Part shown: positions 28,741 to 39,817 of the stretch, one piece after another
How positions within the stretch are numbered: position 1 is the stretch's first letter
How the letters are laid out: every line of letters begins with the position of its first letter
DNA from: Gnetum montanum
Taxonomy: Eukaryota > Streptophyta > Gnetopsida > Gnetales > Gnetaceae
DNA length: 41,670 bases
Assembly (NCBI GenBank): GCA_015680685.1
Contig: MNCI01001825.1
Span: forward strand, 771,927 to 813,596
Reading direction: 5' to 3'
The notes under the pieces: model-generated
The model's database searches: none
What the model saw: the letters and a program-made list of their open reading frames with translations, nothing else
What the model was told of the DNA's origin: nothing
Position numbers and translations under genes: made by a program

Positions 28741-31700
28741 CAAGAGTTAGATCTTACTAATATACAAAGGGTTGTTCCAAGATAAATTATACATAAGCTT
28801 ATAAGCAAATAATCATGATATAAAAAGAATCATTGCCTAGAGCCACAGTGCTCATCCCACTAATTAGGGTCCCAAAAGGGTTAGCAGATGAGAAAAAGGC
28901 CAACCTCTTCAGATGGCTATGCCTAGGCTAGAACTCATGTCTTCGACTTAAGAAAAAAACACTTTACAATCACTCCAAATGATAGTTCCTTATAAAAAAT
29001 GCATGTAAATAAGGAGTCAAGGATTCAAACCTCAAGATGTACAACCATAAGTATAAGAGAGATGTTAGAGTACACTTGCATATATCACTAGTCATAATAA
29101 AATATAATATTAGATAATAGGATATTAAAATACAACCTCATGCTTAAGAAACAAGTATTATAAAAATAAATAACAAACCTATGATCCTATATTCACAACA
29201 CTATGGTGTTACATAAACTCTATATATCATCTGAATTAAGTTGACATGAATATTTTCAATAAATCATTTCATCACCTACATACCTATATTCTTTATTAGT
29301 TTCATTATTTTACAATGGATACAACTTACCTATTACAAAATTCTTGAATATTGGAGCTTCCAGATTTTCAAAGATCATGGTAGTAACCCAAAACCTTCCT
29401 TTTATTTGGGCTAGTATCTAAAATCAAGCCTAGCTATTGTAGAGAATAAAAATTGAATTTAAACATCTTTAGGATTTGTAACAACCAACCAATTTCTATC
29501 TTGTTGATGCTAACTACATTACAACACATTCATATATCAACATTAGCCATAAACTAGTCAAGGTTCATTATCAAGAATAATCCAACCAAGGATCTATTTA
29601 ATAATAATAAATGATACAATGATAATCATCAAGGATAATTTCATGTCATTTAGTGGTGGGAGAGACTCAAACTGATAAGTCATAGAATATTGAAAGTTGT
29701 CAACTTGGTCATACCTCTCTTGGAGCTTTGATACATCCTAACCATCCCTTACATGTGACTACAACCTTATTGCTATTTGAGCATGACCTATATCAAGACT
29801 CAAATATGCAACCACAACTTGACCACTAGCTAAACATGATAAAACTAAAATTTTCACTATCATGACTTGACGACTAGTCAACTACAACCTTACCATGACC
29901 TCTCTATATACAACATGACCTAATTTCTACCCTAGCATGACCACACTATGATGGTTGTTGTGCATGAATTATGAACAATATTTGCCATTGTGAGCTAGAT
30001 GTGAATGCACTATGTCTCTTTGAGACCAATGCAACTCTAACAAGTGTTCAATGCTACCATTTTACGGCTTTGACAATGATCAAAAGTGCATCACAAGGAT
30101 GTTGCGAGTCACAACTTTTTATACTGATAGTATTAATAGGCCATGAGTAGGGTGTGATACTACATAATTGTTTAGAATTCCAACATATGCTGATGCATCC
30201 AAAATGCAAGTTTAGCATGTTTTGGTTGCATATCTAAGGATTATCTTATGTTGAAATCTTCTAAGTTTGGCCAATGAAGCAAACATGACATCCCTCATAA
30301 CATAATTGGAAAATACAAAAAAAAATAAGGGAAAAATTATAGAACATAATAAAAATAAAGATCTAGGTCTCTATGCTAAATATAAGGTAAAACTACCATT
30401 CAAAATACTAAACTTGTAGAATTACCCAATTAACATAAGACTTTACCAAATGCCAAATCATAATTAGACCTTCTAAAAATTAGAGTGACATAATTGGAAC
30501 ATATGATATTATTTCACAAAAACCTAATCTATAATGGAAACTTGTAATACAACCCTACCTAGCCAACTCATTGAGTTGCACATCGATCCTTGATGACCTT
30601 TGACCCCTTGTGTTATTTTGCTAATCCACACCCCTATTCCAACCTACCAATGTACATTAGATACATAGTCAATGCTAATCAACTCACAAAACTACACCAA
30701 ATATGACTTACCCTATTTGCTTATCTATAATTAACTTTTAGTCACTTTTGCTCCACCAGGGTTTACTTATTTGATTCACTACTAGAATTCATATGTATCT
30801 AATGGTATAAAGATATGATATTTATAGGTCCAAGATGTTGATGCAATGGTAGAAATGATACTTTGTTGGATCTGAGATCTTCTAACTTATGTTGGCTTGA
30901 GACACTAAATTAGGTAAAGTACATCTAAGGAGTGTTGTGGAGTGTTAGTTAGGCAACCACCTAATATCCTTTGACCTTAGTCAATTACTTACAACCTTAG
31001 CTAACTGTCCTACCTACTATCCTAATCCAAAAAATCTCTTGGTATTATCAACATTGAACCAAAATAAGATAAGGATAATATGAACTATCATTTCAAAGAA
31101 GAATGCTTATAAATCATGCTTGTTATAGTACTGCACATGTAGACAATCTTACAAGATTGGAGCACATATATAATACCATATTCAAAACATTAAACATTAT
31201 TAAACATGTGTCAACAATAAGTAACATAACATAATCATGTTACAAGCCCATAGCCAACTTAGTACTACCAATTCTGGTAAATAATGAAACATTGCCAAAT
31301 TACTACATACATGCATGAGATTGAGACTCCACAACACATATCATATATTATGTCAACTAAGGGTGTTACACCTTGGGTGATAATGTTTGAGGAAACAAGT
31401 AAAAATGCAATGTTAGATTAGTGACAAGAGTCTTATCATGCAATCTCTAAGTCACATATTTGATTCTAATTAAACATTGAGATAGAAAAAAAATTCAAAA
31501 AAATAGCATACGTACAAAATGCTAAAAATTTATTCTATCTAAATACAAAAACTTACAAGCTTTATTTTGTATAAATTTTTATATTGTCCATGAAAGTAAT
31601 ATTAGGACATTATCTTGAATATATTTTTGAGTGACATCACCTATGTATATAGATGGACACTACATTGAATATATTTTTGAATGACATTACTAGGACATGG

Positions 31701-31892
31701 ATTTTGTTCATCATTTGGATAGACATCCCTATCACATGTTTATGAGCCCAAAAATTTAAAAAATGGTGTTTGTGACCATATTAATATCTCAAGCACTTGT
31801 CAAATGAAATCAATTGCTTAACCAATTAAAATTAAAATAGCATGAGCAAAGCTACACATGACAAATAAACTTGGCATTTTATTAACACTTAG
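28741..31892. other. AT-rich intergenic sequence, no gene
   Basis: No frame, LTR end or RNA gene can be supported. Two imperfect copies of a GAATATATTTTTGARTGACAT unit lie about 49 bp apart at 31617-31690. Repeated GCATGACC or CTTGACC words occur at 29780-29955. Likely very old repeat DNA. Confidence 0.5.
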
Positions 31893-31897
31893 AACAT

Positions 31898-32312
31898 TGT
31901 TATTCCTAGTTGCTTGCACCAATAGAATATTAAATTTAAAAGAAATTTCAAAAAATACAAAAGACACAAAGTTACCTTGGGGAAAAACTTCAAGGTGAAA
32001 AACCCCAGCAAAAAATTGGCTCTTGGACCGTTAGTAGCAAAGCTTAAAAGGATTAAAGCTCATGAGAAATTTACAAAGGAGGGGAGATAACACTCAAGAT
32101 TAAGCTTCAAAATGATGTGGTACTTTGAATGTTCCCTTTAAACTCCTTATATATTATCATAAACCCAAAATTAAGATAGGAATAAGGTAGTTTATTTTTT
32201 TTAGGATAGGTACGAGATAAAATATACCATAGATATGAATAAAAATATAACAAGGCAAGGAAAAATATCGAATAAAATCAAGGCAGATAGATTTGCCTTC
32301 ATCCACCTCACA
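31898..32312 (-). repeat. 3' LTR of the copia element
   Basis: 415 bp. The minus strand starts TGTGAGGTGGATG and ends ACTAGGAATAACA. It matches 35864-36217, with an extra stretch of about 60 bp (around 31950-32020) that is missing in the right copy. Confidence 0.88.
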
Positions 32313-32325
32313 ATTCTTCCTCTTG
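32313..32325 (-). other. Polypurine tract of the copia element
   Basis: The minus strand reads CAAGAGGAAGAAT directly before the LTR start TGTGAGG. Confidence 0.65.
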
Positions 32326-33230
32326 AAGGTAAAGCTACTTTAAAGAATAGTCTAGACCATTTTTAGGAAATCAGGTCAGAAGAAGACCAAATGCTGATCA
32401 ACAATAGAGAAAATTTGCAGCAAGAGTTGACTTGGTGAGTACATCTACAGGATTTGCTTCAGTTGAAATTTAATTTAGAAGAATCCTTTGCTTTTTAATT
32501 TCCTTTCATATATAGTGATATTGTATTTTAATGTGCTTCGTTCAAACATGAAAGGTTGGATTCTTGGATATGCTTATGGCACTTTGACTATCACAACCAA
32601 TATTAATCGAAGTCTAAGTGATGCGAAGTTTAGCTATTAGCCTTTGGAGCCATATAGCCTCTTTGCATGTAACTAATCAATAACATATTCAGCTTTAGTG
32701 GTAGATTGAGCAACACAAGATTATTTTTGAATTTTCCAAGAAATAGCACCACCAAAAAGATTAAACACATATCCACTATTAGATTTCCTACTATCAATAT
32801 CACTACACTAATCTACATCAGTGAAGCCATGAAGCCTATTGGAATCATTTTTATAACAGATCCCATAATTTGAAGTACCACAAAGATATCAGAAGACTCG
32901 CTTAATTGCAATCCAATGTTGTTTCCCTAGATTAGACATATACCTGCTAAGTTTTTCAACAACGTAAGTAATATTAGGTCTAGTAGAGACCATTTCATAC
33001 ATTAAATTGTCAATAGCACTAGCATATGGAATTTTAACCATGAACTCTTTTTCTTCACTTGTCTTTGAGCATTATTCAACTGAAAGTTTAATACCAGTTT
33101 CACAGGGTGTAGTCATAGGCTTGCAATCATGCATATTCAATCTTTTAAAAATATTTGCAACATATGTAGACTGTCCAAGCCAAAGCTTTTTATTAGCCCT
33201 ATCCCTTTTGATTTCTGCACCCAAAATTTT
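32326..33230 (-). pseudogene. Copia RNase H and C-terminal RT (degenerate)
   Basis: Minus-strand pieces include CDSQSAISISKNPTFH (about 32590-32540) and HIKIQYHYI, the RNase H signatures of plant copia elements, followed by VDVLTKS near 32440. Upstream, an A-rich intact piece carries C-terminal RT sequence. Stops are frequent. Confidence 0.7.
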
Positions 33231-34138
33231 TTATGCAACTCTAAGATCCATCATCTCAAATTGAGAAGATAGATGAAGTCTTAATTCATGAATATCATGT
33301 ATGTTATTACATGCTATTAACATGTCATCAACATATAATAGTAAGATAACATATTTTTCACTTGTATTTTTAACATACATATATGATTCTACACTTTCAG
33401 TGAAGGCAAGATTTATCATGTGGTCATTAAATTTTTTATTCCACATCCTTGGTGCTTGTTTGAGCCCATATAGTGATTTTAATAATTGACACACCATATG
33501 CTTTTTTCCTTTAATTTCATATCCTTCAAGTTGAAGCATATATATTTATCCCTCAAGATCACCATTGAGGAATGATGTTCTCACATCCATTTGTTCAAGT
33601 TCAAGATCATAAACAACTTTGATGGCCAACAATGATCTTATGGATCTTAATTTTACTACTAGAGAGAAGATTTTTATTCTGTACACCCNTAAGGAGTTTC
33701 AGTATTTGAAGATTCCACCTTCATAGATCCACATTTTTCTCAAAAGATGACATCTCGACTATAAATAACCCATTTAGTTTGTAGGTTATACAACTTATAG
33801 GCTTTGACACCATGTCCATTGCTAAGACAAATACATTTGACAGATTTAGAGTCTAATTTTGACCTATCAAATTTTGAAACATGTACATAGGTTTCATAAC
33901 CAAAAATCTTCAAATAATTTAAATTAATAGATCTACCACTTCAAACTTCTTTTGGAATTTTTCCACCAAGTGTTGATGAAGGAGATCTATTGATAAGATA
34001 ACATGTAGTTGTTACTACTTCATCTCAGAAATGTTTGTCAAGATCATATTCACTAAGCATACATCTGGCACATTTCACCAATGTTCGATTAAAGTGCTCT
34101 ACTACTCCATTTTGTTTAGGAGTCCCTAGAATAGTCTT
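33231..34138 (-). pseudogene. Copia reverse transcriptase (degenerate)
   Basis: The frame 33539 to 33231 contains QLLKSLYGLKQAPRMWNKKF and the catalytic LLYVDDMLIA, both hallmarks of plant Ty1/copia RT. This piece is open for about 100 codons. The N-terminal RT and the integrase C-terminal part upstream (33540-34138) are broken by stops and include N33689. Confidence 0.85.
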
Positions 34139-34620
34139 TTACCTTTGAATGCCATGTTCTTTACAAAAAGCATTAAATTCATTTGAGCAAAGCTCACCAC
34201 CATTGTCAATTCTTATAATTTTGATCTTCTTTCTTGAATAATTTTTAACAAGAGCTTTGAATTCTGTGAATTTTTCAAATACTTCAAATTTATGTTTTGA
34301 TAAATACATCCAGCTCTTTCTAGAATAATCATCAATAAAAGAAACATAATACATAGCACCTCCAAGAGAACTTGTTTTAATATCTTTAACTGGTTCACAT
34401 ACATCACTATGTATTAGTTTTAATATTTGAAGAGATTTAGCATTACTTCTTTGAAAACTATGATGCCTTTGTTTACAATGTAGATAATGATGGCAGAAAT
34501 CCAAGGAATCTTTTGAAAGCTTAAATTTACCTTGCTTGTAAAGATCCTTAAGTTCTTTTTCACCAAGATGTTCCATTCTTTTATGCCACAAATCAATGCT
34601 TGAATTTAAATCAATAATTG
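34139..34620 (-). pseudogene. Copia pre-integrase and integrase core
   Basis: 150 codons are open (34591 to 34139). The GAG-pre-integrase block has WHKRMEHLGEKEL, then a Cys pair in FCHHYLHCKQ, giving the H-H-C-C zinc-binding pattern. The integrase core follows with LIHSDVCEPV (first Asp), FIDDYSRKSWMY and IIRIDNGGEL (second Asp). The catalytic Glu lies past the end of the open part. The arrangement is that of Tork/Tnt1-like plant copia elements. Confidence 0.86.
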
Positions 34621-35799
34621 CAAATTCACTTAGCTTCCAATTTATACAACTTGCCTATTTTAATTCTAGAAGCCAAAAGAGATGAACCATGCAGTATTAA
34701 ACATTTTCTACCTCCAAAGATAACAATTAGTCTTGCATCATCCAATTCATTTATAGATAAAATATTTTTAGTAAGTGTTGGAGCATGATGTACATTGGGA
34801 ATTGACTTAATTGCTCCATTTCTAAACTAAATCTTTACCTTTCCATAACCTATAACTTTGCATAAATTATCATTGCCCAATCTTACCATTCTGAGATTAG
34901 ATGATGTATGCTCATTGAACCAATCAACATGTCAAGTGTAGTGATGAGATGCACCTGAGTCCACATACCATGAATACGTATTAGCACTATTAGAAGATGA
35001 GACAACATACAAATCTCCCTCTTGAGCAAGAAGGATTTGATCACCTTTTGATATATTCCTCTTTTTGCCTTTTTTCAGAGGGGCTTTATAATCTTTCTTT
35101 ATATGACCAACTTTACCATAATTCTAACATTTTGGTGGCTTCTTTACAAATTTTTGAGGCTTATTCTTAAATTGAGGCATTTTAACAAAATTTACTTTAC
35201 ATCATTTTTGATAAATAATACATCATTTCAAGAGTAGAAGTTTTCCTTCTTGCTTCCTCAAACAATAATTGACCAACAATATTATCAAAAATAAAGCTGG
35301 TAGATGTATTAGTTGTAGCCATCACAAATGTCTCCCATGAATATAGAAGTGTGCTAAGAAGTGTGATGCATTGATCTTTCTCATCCATTTTCACCCCTAT
35401 AGATTACAACTGATGGACTAATGTGATAAATACATTCAAGTATTCTGTAATGGTAGTACCTTCAACCATTTTACAATCATACAATCATTTCTTCAACAAC
35501 AACTTATTGGTTAGGGACTTTGTTTAATATAAAGTTTGCAATTTATCTCATAAATATTTAGCAAAAGAAACATTGGAAAGGTTAAGCAATACTGAATCTG
35601 AAAGACATAAATGAATTGTACTTATCAACTTCTGGTTCAACTTTTCCCACTCTTCATTAGACATCTTATTTTGCTTTACTCTTGAAATTGCACTATGTTG
35701 GTCCTTTTCAATTAGGAGAACCTCAATCTTGATCTTTCATAATTCATAGTTTGATCCATTAAACTTTTCAATTTCAAATTTCGACAAACAGTTGGTCAT
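34621..35799 (-). pseudogene. Copia gag and protease region (degenerate)
   Basis: It starts at ATG 35799 with MTNCLSKFEIEKFNGSNYE, the usual start of plant copia gag, followed by WKIKIEVLL. The gag core includes ILSTLLYSWETFVMATT-like sequence (near 35380-35310). A zinc-knuckle region (about 35130) and the protease (about 34930-35020) are too damaged to define; no intact DSG motif was found. Confidence 0.75.
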
Positions 35800-35849
35800 G
35801 ATTTTTCCCTACAATTACTTGACAAAATAATAGTGGTGTGTGGAACTTA

Positions 35850-35861
35850 GCTCTAATACCA
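35850..35861 (-). other. Primer binding site of the copia element (initiator tRNA-Met type)
   Basis: The minus strand reads TGGTATTAGAGC. The canonical site is TGGTATCAGAGC, so there is one C-to-T change. It lies two bases inside the 5' LTR end. Confidence 0.88.
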
Positions 35862-35863
35862 AT

Positions 35864-36217
35864 TGTTATTCCTAGTCACTTGCACCAATATTATATTAAA
35901 TTTAAAAGAAATTATAGAAAATAAAAAAGACACAAACTAGCACAACTTCAAAGGATTAAAGCTCAAGGGGAATTTACAAATGAGGGGAGATAACTCTCAA
36001 GCTTAAGGTTAAAAATAATGTAGTACTTTGGATGCTCCCTTTAAGATTCTTATTTATTGTCATAAACCCAAAATTAAGAAAGGGATAAGGTAGTTTATTT
36101 TTGTGGGATAGGTACGGGACCAAATATAACATAGATATGAATAAAAATATAACAAGGCAAGGCAAAAATATCTAGATAAAATCAAGGTAGATAGATTTTC
36201 CTTCTTCCACCTCATAG
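35864..36217 (-). repeat. 5' LTR of the copia element
   Basis: 354 bp, plus-strand TGTTATTCCTAGTC to CACCTCATA. It aligns to 31898-32312, shorter by one internal deletion. Confidence 0.86.
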
Positions 36218-36239
36218 AACATCATATGTTAAAGTCGAG

Positions 36240-37275
36240 TGATGAGCGACGAGGTACCCCTACGCTCAACCATACGAATACAAGTGTTTCATGCACAATC
36301 TGGTCGAATTCCAAGGACTAAGTGCCTATGTGCCTTTGTGGAACAGGTATGGGTTGATTGATCGTTGTCTTCCCAAACTTACTTGTATGTCACAACTGTA
36401 TGGTTAAGTAAGCTTTAGGCATATGATTTTTATAGCTTTTATGTTTTTATGTCCTGCTACTAATAAGGAAGGAGAGAGAGAGATAACTAAGTGACTAATT
36501 TAACTTAACTACTGATTAACTAGGCTTTAAACTAATCTTAACACTAGTATCTGTTCTCACTTACCATACACATCCTGAACCAACGCAACACTACTGGGAT
36601 TACCAAATGCTTATCGTTACTGAGCTACCAAGTGTTACGTGCATGCTTGAAGTGATTGTACGAAGTGTAATTTAATGATTTGCTAAATTGATCAAAATGA
36701 ATTGCTACGCTAATAACAGAAATGTAAAGTGCATAAAATAAAATAAATGCATAAGAAAATAAAATAAAAGAAATGGGTAAGAAAAAAAATCTCAAGTGCT
36801 GAAAGGATGAATCCAAGAGCTCGTCTTTATTTCTGTACACAAGGTGTGCTCAAGTACACAATGCTCAAATAAAGATCCATCCACACTTAGACCTCCTGCT
36901 ACGGGCACTTGGCTAGAGTTTCGCTACTTGACTCCTACTAGACTTCTTCTTCTGAATTTTTCTTAACTACTCCCTATTGTGCACCTAGGCACTATAGTTA
37001 TAGGCTTGGAAGCAACTACTCTAATAATTACAAAAACTGCCACTCTAATTTTAAAGAAACAGCCACTCTAATAATAACCATTCTAATAATTAGAGTAATT
37101 GCTCTAATAATAACCACTTTAATAATTAGAGTAACCGCCCTAATAATAACCACTCTAATAATTAGAGTAACCACTCTAATAATTAGAGTAATTGATCTAA
37201 TAATAACCACTCTAATAATTAGAGTAACCACCCTAATAATAACCACTCTAATTATTAGAGTAACCATTCTCATCA
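36240..37275 (-). mobile_element. Solo LTR G (Ty3/gypsy) with an internal tandem array
   Basis: 1036 bp, plus-strand TGATGAGCGACGAGG to TTCTCATCA. Its flanks are TCGAG (36235-36239) and TCAAG (37276-37280), a duplication with one G-to-A difference at its CpG. It is related to the LTRs of A and B: GGGCACTTGG near 36904 and CTCAAATAAAGATCC near 36864. It lies only 17 bp beyond the copia element. The end is slightly ambiguous because ATCATCA allows a 3-bp shift. Confidence 0.78.
37028..37268. repeat. Tandem array of about 36-bp units containing CTCTAATAATTAGAG
   Basis: Imperfect units with the pattern ACTCTAATAATTAGAG then TAACCRCCCTAATAATAACC, repeated about six to seven times inside the U3 end of LTR G. 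Each unit is nearly self-complementary around TAATTA, so either strand can form small hairpins. Confidence 0.8.
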
Positions 37276-37280
37276 TCAAG

Positions 37281-37486
37281 TTTGAAATGTCTAGTTTGAA
37301 GCATTTGGGGTTGGTACCTTATGGCTACATCTCATATGGTTTTGTTTTGTTTAATGTTATCCTTCTTAAATTATAACTGTAAAAGACTTGCACAAAACTA
37401 GGTTTAGAACAATACAACATTTTAATACAAAGTCCAACTCCAACATGTGTATTGCCTTTTTTTTACCATGTATATAAGAGGTTGTG
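37281..37486. other. Host sequence between LTR G and LTR D, nothing recognised
   Basis: About 200 bp of AT-rich sequence without a feature. It ends in TTGTG (37482-37486), the presumed left duplication of element D. Confidence 0.5.
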
Positions 37487-38339
37487 TGATGAATCGTGTT
37501 TTACATGAGTCCCAATATTAGGTACATGATAACAAGTATGCGATATCATGGCCCAAGATGCAATATTGGGCATGCAATATTGTAGAGTACTCCTAGGCCT
37601 CTAAATACAACCCTTGGGCACAAGATTCAAGGGGTAGTTTTGAAGTCAAGTAGTGAAATTCTTGCAGTTTGTTCATTCAAGAGTAAGAATAATTTCCAAG
37701 TCCCTGAAGCAAGAGGTCTAAGTGTAATTGGATCTTTATTCAAGCATTGATGTACCTAAACACACCATTGTGTTGGCAATAAAGATGAGTTCTTTGATTC
37801 ATCCTTGTAACACTTGAGACCTTCTTTCTTTATGCATTTATACATTATGATTTCAAGTAGTTTACATTTAATGTTATTCATTCAACAACTAATTTGTATT
37901 ACTCGAGCACTCAATTAAAATACACAAGCACTACCCCTTCAAACATATGTGTGACACTTGGTAGCTCAGAAATAGTTAGCATTTGACAACCTAGCAATGT
38001 TTACACGAAGTTCAGGATGTGTCCCGAAAGTGGGAACGGTTACTTGTGTTAGGCTAGATTAGATAATAGTTCACTTAGCATCTAATTACTCTCACTTTCA
38101 TTATTTTTTTAGGTGATCAAATTGATAAAACATAAAATGATAAAAATATTATGCCTCAATCACACTTAACCATAAACTTGCATTTCACAAGTGAGATTGG
38201 GAATACAACGAATGGACAACATGAACTCACTATTTAACTCTAGCGTACTTGGTAATTAAAGTCTATGAAATTCAATTGAATCACATGTGAACATCTATGA
38301 TTTGTATGGTTGGGCGTAGGGGTACCTCGTCGCTCATCA
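37487..38339 (+). repeat. 5' LTR of element D (Ty3/gypsy)
   Basis: 853 bp, from TGATGAATCGTG to GTCGCTCATCA. U3 has ATATTAGG, GATATC and AATATTG motifs (37510-37590), then a TATA-like CTCTAAATACA near 37610. AATAAAGATGAG lies near 37778. It is followed at once by a tRNA-Asp-type priming site, so it is a 5' LTR and not a solo LTR. The rest of D is presumably beyond element E. Confidence 0.82.
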
Positions 38340-38340
38340 T

Positions 38341-38357
38341 TGGCATCATTGTCGGGA
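38341..38357 (+). other. Primer binding site of element D (decayed tRNA-Asp type)
   Basis: TGGCATCATTGTCGGGA, one base after the LTR. Compared with the intact site in E it differs by transitions and one lost G. Confidence 0.75.
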
Positions 38358-38520
38358 TTTATTTCTACGTGCAATATCTAAACTTAGTGAAACTTAGCAA
38401 CCTCGGTGTTCAAATCCTAAAGGTCAAATCTTATCCAAAAATTATTATTATTATAACTAAATTAAATCTTAACTACACACCGCATATATATTCATTAATA
38501 TAAATATCTTCTTCTCGCAG

Positions 38521-38899
38521 GAGTTTATCTCTGCCTAGGGTAGACCAAGTGCCTCAACAATACCGGGTGGTATATGCTCATCCTGATGAGTATGTACCAG
38601 ACTTCACCTTCATCTTACATCAAGATAAAATGTTGTGGTGGTGTGACATGGAAGGAAACATTGTGTTTCCACTAGATTGATCTGTTCTAGCTATGCTCCA
38701 GCCAATGCTTACACAACATGGATTTCAACATCTTCACGAGGAGTATGAGATGCTAGATCCTAATTCAAGAGATTATCATCCCACTGAAGCATAAAGATTA
38801 AGGGATCATCAGGTAGAGTAACAACATGAGTCTTTGAAGGGCAAGGGGTTAAAGACTTTTCCACCTTCACTTGGTCCATTGGATAGAGGCGAACACTTC
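38521..38899 (+). pseudogene. Element D gag, N-terminal part, interrupted by element E
   Basis: The frame reads VPQQYRVVYAHPDEYVPDF, then FILHQDKMLWW and DMEGNIVFPLD, then a TGA. The matching codon in element B is CGA (LDRS), so this stop is a CpG transition. MLTQHGFQHLHEEYEML and further stops follow to 38899, where element E begins. The start codon is not clear. The block is the same N-terminal gag domain seen in A and B; its role is unknown. Confidence 0.72.
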
Positions 38900-39679
38900 T
38901 GATGAGCAACGAGGTACCCCTACACTCAGCCATACGAATACGAGCATTCATGCACGATCCGGTCGAACTCTGTGGACAGGCTAGTTGTGGTATCTAGATC
39001 ATTACACATTGATCGTACTTCACTGTCTTCCCACCTAGACAGTATTTGCTTTGTCACGTATGGTTTAGTCCAAAGTGAGGCGTACTTGGCCACACACATG
39101 ACTGGAAATAAAGATCAAGATTACTTCATCATTACAGCATTCACTTAATTCTAATAGTTTAATTATTATTGTTAATTGTTATTGTTATTTATTATTCTCT
39201 TAGTTAATATTTCTTTATCATCATTTACTATTCCTATTGTTAAATGTGGAATGAGTACGACTTAATCACAAGCATTTAAGTGTGACTACTTGGTAACCCA
39301 GTAGCGTACTTAGGATCTACGCTTGGTAATCCCAGTAGTAGTCATGCACGAGGTCCAAGATGTGTACGAACGATTAAGGAACGAATGCTCATCACACTTA
39401 GGTTAGCTTAGACTTCATTTCCTATTACTCACTAGTTTAATCAAGATTATTTTCCATTGTCTCTAGGAGTAGCATTAGTTTAGGATCATATCATACGCCT
39501 CACTCTGGACTAAACCATATGTGACAAAGAAAATACTAGTCTAGGTGGGAAGACAGCAAACGGCGATCAACGTGTAACGATCTAGATACCACAACTAGCC
39601 TATCCATGGAGTTCAATCGGATCGTGCATTAACGCTCGTATTTGTATGGTTGAGTGTAGGGGTACCTCGCCGCTCATCA
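38900..39679 (+). repeat. 5' LTR of element E with 185-bp terminal inverted repeats
   Basis: 780 bp. Bases 38900-39084 are the reverse complement of 39494-39679 with about 22 mismatches and one 2-bp gap (about 88% identity, by eye). From 39085 the sequence follows family C (compare 3455-4052). The first about 280 bp of a normal C-type LTR, including the GATATC repeats and TATA box, are missing. An AATAAAG signal is at about 39105. Confidence 0.85.
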
Positions 39680-39680
39680 T

Positions 39681-39698
39681 TGGCGCCGTTGCCGGGGA
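39681..39698 (+). other. Primer binding site of element E (tRNA-Asp type, intact)
   Basis: TGGCGCCGTTGCCGGGGA, one base after the LTR end. It matches the 3' end of plant tRNA-Asp as used by Athila elements. Confidence 0.92.
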
Positions 39699-39817
39699 TG
39701 GTGCTAGTTATCTAGATTAGTTATATCATACAAGATCACTGTAACAAGTATTAACGATATATCCTTTAGAAAATAAATTAAATTAAAATTCAATTAAGTC
39801 ACACACGATTCACAACC

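Larger units (their letters stand above)
31898..36217 (-). mobile_element. Complete Ty1/copia retrotransposon (degenerate)
   Basis: 4.3 kb with LTRs at 31898-32312 and 35864-36217, beginning TGTTATTCCTAGT and ending CACCTCACA (CACCTCATA plus one base on the right). The flanks are GAACAT on both sides (31892-31897 and 36217-36222), consistent with a 5-bp duplication. The order on the minus strand is priming site, gag, integrase, RT, RNase H, polypurine tract, which is diagnostic of copia. Frames are broken throughout. Confidence 0.9.

Noticed and set aside
37028-37268. CRISPR-like array
   Set aside because: Units are directly adjacent with no unique spacers, and the context is a plant retrotransposon LTR.
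37028-37279. Minus-strand frame encoding an Ile/Arg/Val repeat peptide
   Set aside because: It is only the translation of the CTCTAATAATTAGAG tandem array in LTR G.
38900-39679. Interpretation as a stand-alone MITE or fold-back DNA transposon
   Set aside because: The right end is followed by an intact tRNA-Asp priming site and gag, there is no duplication across its two ends (ACTTC versus TTGGC), and its right three quarters match family C LTRs.
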